Shown: one piece after another, positions 15,673 to 17,823 of the stretch
Numbering within the stretch: the stretch's first letter is position 1
Layout: each line of letters starts with the position of its first letter
DNA from: a bacterium
GTDB taxonomy: Bacteria; Patescibacteriota; Patescibacteriia; 2-12-FULL-60-25
DNA length: 17,823 nt
Reading direction: 5' to 3'
Assembly: GCA_024654265.1 (NCBI GenBank)
Contig: JANLIO010000042.1
Location: forward strand, 1-17,823
Notes under the pieces: generated by a model
Databases searched by the model: none
What the model was told of the DNA's origin: nothing
Seen by the model: the letters and a program-made list of their open reading frames with translations, nothing else
Position numbers and translations under genes: made by a program

Positions 15673-16136
15673 CAGGTACGGCGTCTGAGAAGTGGTTACC
15701 CTGGTCTGAATTGTGGTTGTGTCGAGTTGCACGGAAGCAAGTTATTATTGCACTCCCTACTTGTTTGAATTTAAGTGCCGCAGCTCTTTTGGGCGGAGAC
15801 TATGGTTTTTGGAAATTATCAAAAAGGTCTCCATTCTCTCTCCTGTGGGGTATTTTCAGAATTTTTGGGAATATATTAGGTGAGGGTGTTCAGGAGGGGT
15901 ACGCTGGCAATGAAGATCTACCACATATCTGGCGCTATCCGTGGGTTATGCGTCGAAAATTAAAGCATCCATGTTTTGTACTGAAAAAGTTTTCTGCGTC
16001 TTCATTTGTTTTTCCTTATTTTAATTTTTTGTTGCCTATTACGAAAAAAATGGAACGTTTCCGTTGTACGCCGTTTATAAGAAATTTTGGTTTTGGAAGT
16101 TTTGTTGTCTTAGAAAGAAAGAACACGGATATCTGA
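15669..16136 (+). pseudogene. 5'-truncated methyltransferase-like remnant
   Basis: An open frame of 155 residues begins at a GTG overlapping the lyase stop. ELWLCRVARKQVIIALP (14-30) looks like the end of a SAM methyltransferase core (the stretch usually following LEH...ELxRVArkkviialP). It is followed by a GEGVQEGYAGNEDLPHIW region and an ending GFGSFVVLERK. The SAM-binding first half is absent and the lyase gene occupies its place, so this is probably a remnant left by recombination and not an active enzyme. Its 3' part is AT-rich (about one third GC in the line starting 16021 by hand count), unlike the GC-rich lyase gene. It could instead be a real small protein of unknown role. Confidence covers the truncated-methyltransferase reading. 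Confidence 0.42.
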
Positions 16137-16145
16137 AATTGATTG

Positions 16146-16182
16146 ATGCGAACGCAAGTGCTATTTGATTGCGGATTCGCAT
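16146..16182 (+). terminator. 12-bp stem-loop after the remnant, possible terminator
   Basis: ATGCGAACGCAA (16146-16157) pairs with TTGCG (16169-16173) and TTCGCAT (16176-16182), giving 12 base pairs with a two-base GA bulge and an 11-nt loop. It starts 9 nt after the preceding stop. The following sequence is T-rich but interrupted, so termination would be weak. It separates the remnant from the transporter gene and could instead be a regulatory RNA structure. Confidence 0.45.
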
Positions 16183-16257
16183 AAATGTTGATTTTGAAAT
16201 TTAGTGATAGAGAATTACGGAAATAGGGATACTTTAATTGTCTCGATCGTGTAAAAT

Positions 16258-16263
16258 AGGAGG
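16258..16263 (+). promoter_or_regulatory. AGGAGG Shine-Dalgarno, unusually close to the start
   Basis: A perfect AGGAGG ends only 2 nt before the ATG at 16266, where 5-9 nt is usual. No better in-frame start is seen nearby. Confidence 0.5.
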
Positions 16264-16265
16264 AC

Positions 16266-17108
16266 ATGTTTGGAATACTGCTTGTCGTGGTAGGATCTTT
16301 TTTGGATGAAATTGGTATTTCGATAGGAAAACGATCTGTTCGTCGCAAAAAGGAGAATATCTATTCATTTGGTTTTTTGAATTTGTTTTTAGCGACGGTC
16401 TTCCTTGGTTTTTTTGCTCTGTATTTTGTCTGGCAGTATGGGATCTTTGGGCATCTCCCGATGTTGAGTACTTTTTCTATTCGTATTGTTCTTGAGATGT
16501 TTCAAATGTATTTTGCCATTCGTGCAATTACAGAAGCGGAAAGAACAACGAATGGTTTTTTAAGCACAGGTACAATTCCGCTTCTTTTACTTGTTGATAT
16601 CCTTTTGGGGTACTCCATTTCTGGATTTCAGGTGATCGGTATGCTGTGTATTAGTTTGGGCGTGCTCTTTCTTTTTATCAATCATGGTATTCATAAAAAA
16701 GGAATCGGTTGGGTGATTGCGGGAACTTTGAACGGTGTGATCACGATTTCGTTGTATAAATATAACATTTCACATGGGAACAGTTGGCAGATTGAACAGT
16801 TTTTTGTGCATGTTGCTCTTGTCGCCTTCTGTCTTTTTATGCTCTACCGACTCGGGATGCGCAAACCGTTCAGACTCTTTTTGAAACCGTATGCCATAAT
16901 ACAATCGGCGACCATTGGAATCGCGAGCGTTCTTATTAGCTTTGCGTATCTTCTTGCGCCAGCATCTGTTATTGTTGCGGCGAAGCGTTCTTCCACGGTC
17001 ATTTTTTCAGTCGTTTCAGGGAGTGCTGTCTTTCATGAGAAAAAGGTTGGCGTAAAGATAATCGCAACGTTTGCGTTTATCGTTGGAATAATACTGTTAA
17101 CATTCTGA
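16266..17108 (+). CDS. DMT superfamily / EamA-like transporter
   Basis: This 280-residue integral membrane protein has about nine to ten hydrophobic helices arranged as two EamA-like halves. Seen: the first half ends with the family-like IIxLLxGxSIS pattern (LLLLVDILLGYSISGFQVIGMLCISLG), and the second half ends with VIVAAKRSSTVIFSVVSGSAVFHEKKVG followed by a final helix (KIIATFAFIVGIILLTF); the E before KKVG is the usual conserved glutamate. Drug/metabolite transporter relatives move small molecules, and small ArnE/F-type members flip undecaprenyl-linked sugars, so a lipid-linked sugar export role is possible here but unproven. A stem-loop lies upstream, and the sugar epimerase begins 22 nt after its stop, suggesting co-transcription. 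Confidence 0.78.
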   Translation: MFGILLVVVGSFLDEIGISIGKRSVRRKKENIYSFGFLNLFLATVFLGFFALYFVWQYGIFGHLPMLSTFSIRIVLEMFQMYFAIRAITEAERTTNGFLSTGTIPLLLLVDILLGYSISGFQVIGMLCISLGVLFLFINHGIHKKGIGWVIAGTLNGVITISLYKYNISHGNSWQIEQFFVHVALVAFCLFMLYRLGMRKPFRLFLKPYAIIQSATIGIASVLISFAYLLAPASVIVAAKRSSTVIFSVVSGSAVFHEKKVGVKIIATFAFIVGIILLTF

Positions 17109-17130
17109 GATTTAACTATAAGAATTGTAT

Positions 17131-17823
17131 ATGTCGAAATATCTCATCACCGGTGGAGCCGGATTCATAGGCTCTCATCTTGCGGAAGCACTGCTTGCAG
17201 ATGGGCGTCGTGTTTTGATTTTGGATAATCTTTCAACGGGAAAAAAATCAAACATCCCAAAGGGCGCAGAGTTCCATAAGATCGATATACGGAATTTAGA
17301 AAAAATCCGTCCCTTCTTTAATGGCGTTGATGGCGTATTTCATCTTGCTGCGATTCCGTCAGTTCCATATTCAGTTGAACATCCTGTTGAATCTTTTCGC
17401 GTGAATGTTGATGGGACATTACATGTTCTTTCGTCCGCAAAAGACGCGGGTGTAAAGCGAGTTGTTTTTTCATCTTCCGCAGCGGTGTATGGATCAGAGA
17501 AAAAGTTGCCACATCGTCCTGAGATGGTCCCGCAACCAATGAATCCGTATGCACTTCACAAGGTTATTGGAGAAGCGCTTATGAAGCAGTTTGCATCATT
17601 ATACGATCTTGAAACCGTTTCGCTTCGTTATTTTAATGCATATGGACCACGGATGGCAGATGTTGGTGCGTATGTGACTGTGATCTCAATTTTCGCGCAA
17701 CTCAAAAAAGCGGGTAAAGCGCTTTCAATTCACGGAGATGGAAAGCAGACGCGTGATTTTGTGCACGTTCGTGATATTGCGCGGGCAAATATTCTTGCGA
17801 TGCAGTCAAAAAAAGTTGGAAAA
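17131..17823 (+). CDS. NAD-dependent NDP-sugar 4-epimerase/dehydratase, SDR family (partial at window end)
   Basis: The reading frame opens at the ATG at 17131 and is still open at the window edge (231 residues). It is an extended short-chain dehydrogenase acting on UDP-sugars. Seen: TGGAGFIGS near residues 7-15 (NAD-binding), DNLSTGKKSN around 33-42, FHLAAIPSVPYSVEHP, SSSAAVYGS (catalytic Ser region), NPYALHK (Tyr-x3-Lys), LRYFNAYGPR and TRDFVHVRD. The AIPSVPYS segment recalls UDP-GlcNAc 4-epimerases such as WbpP, so UDP-GalNAc or UDP-Gal supply for the glycan is the favoured role (inference). The missing C-terminus, roughly 80-110 residues, would hold substrate-specificity residues. Confidence 0.87.
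   Translation, partial: MSKYLITGGAGFIGSHLAEALLADGRRVLILDNLSTGKKSNIPKGAEFHKIDIRNLEKIRPFFNGVDGVFHLAAIPSVPYSVEHPVESFRVNVDGTLHVLSSAKDAGVKRVVFSSSAAVYGSEKKLPHRPEMVPQPMNPYALHKVIGEALMKQFASLYDLETVSLRYFNAYGPRMADVGAYVTVISIFAQLKKAGKALSIHGDGKQTRDFVHVRDIARANILAMQSKKVGK

Noticed and set aside
1..17823. CRISPR arrays, tRNA/rRNA genes, insertion sequences
   Set aside because: No spaced direct repeats, tRNA-like folds, transposase-like frames or terminal inverted repeats were seen on reading.

Overview
The window is a bacterial surface-glycan (O-antigen or capsule-like) biosynthesis region with an unexpected carbon-metabolism module inside it. TGA clearly works as a stop (for example the ATGA junctions at 7409, 14156 and 15040), so the standard bacterial code applies. 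Starts are ATG/GTG and Shine-Dalgarno use is patchy. Moderate GC, compact genes and this gene mix are compatible with an uncultured lineage such as Patescibacteria/CPR, but nothing here fixes the taxonomy.

Layout. 27-5108 (+) is a tight set: a UDP-GlcNAc 2-epimerase family enzyme, a GT4 glycosyltransferase, an asparagine-synthase-type amidotransferase and a second 2-epimerase. A good extended -10 promoter at 5130-5158 opens a second unit (5287-8797): Gfo/Idh sugar dehydrogenase, DegT/PLP aminotransferase, GT2 glycosyltransferase and a WbpD-like left-handed beta-helix acetyltransferase. A Wzx-type flippase lies alone on the minus strand (8892-10175). It is followed on + by a SAM methyltransferase and a large polytopic membrane protein whose frame is broken at a run of seven T.

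At 13026-15672 three genes joined by two ATGA overlaps encode, in order, a SucC-like ATP-grasp subunit, a SucD-like phosphohistidine subunit and a small citrate-synthase-like protein. Motifs shared with ATP-citrate lyase (citrate-binding loop, SGGMTNE, GHAG, DHG, GIGH, NIDG) make this a three-polypeptide ATP-citrate lyase, that is, citryl-CoA synthetase plus citryl-CoA lyase. A 5'-truncated methyltransferase remnant is fused in tandem behind it. A hairpin, a DMT/EamA transporter and the start of an NDP-sugar 4-epimerase running off the right edge complete the window.

How it fits together (inference). Dehydrogenase, aminotransferase, acetyltransferase and a 2-epimerase match the route from UDP-GlcNAcA to UDP-2,3-diacetamido-2,3-dideoxy-hexuronic acids (the WbpB/E/D/I logic). 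The AsnB homologue may amidate the uronic carboxylate. The 6-dehydrogenase (WbpA) is not in the window. Citrate cleavage would give acetyl-CoA for the acetyltransferase plus oxaloacetate. That a glycan locus carries its own citrate-splitting enzyme is the most unusual aspect of the window.
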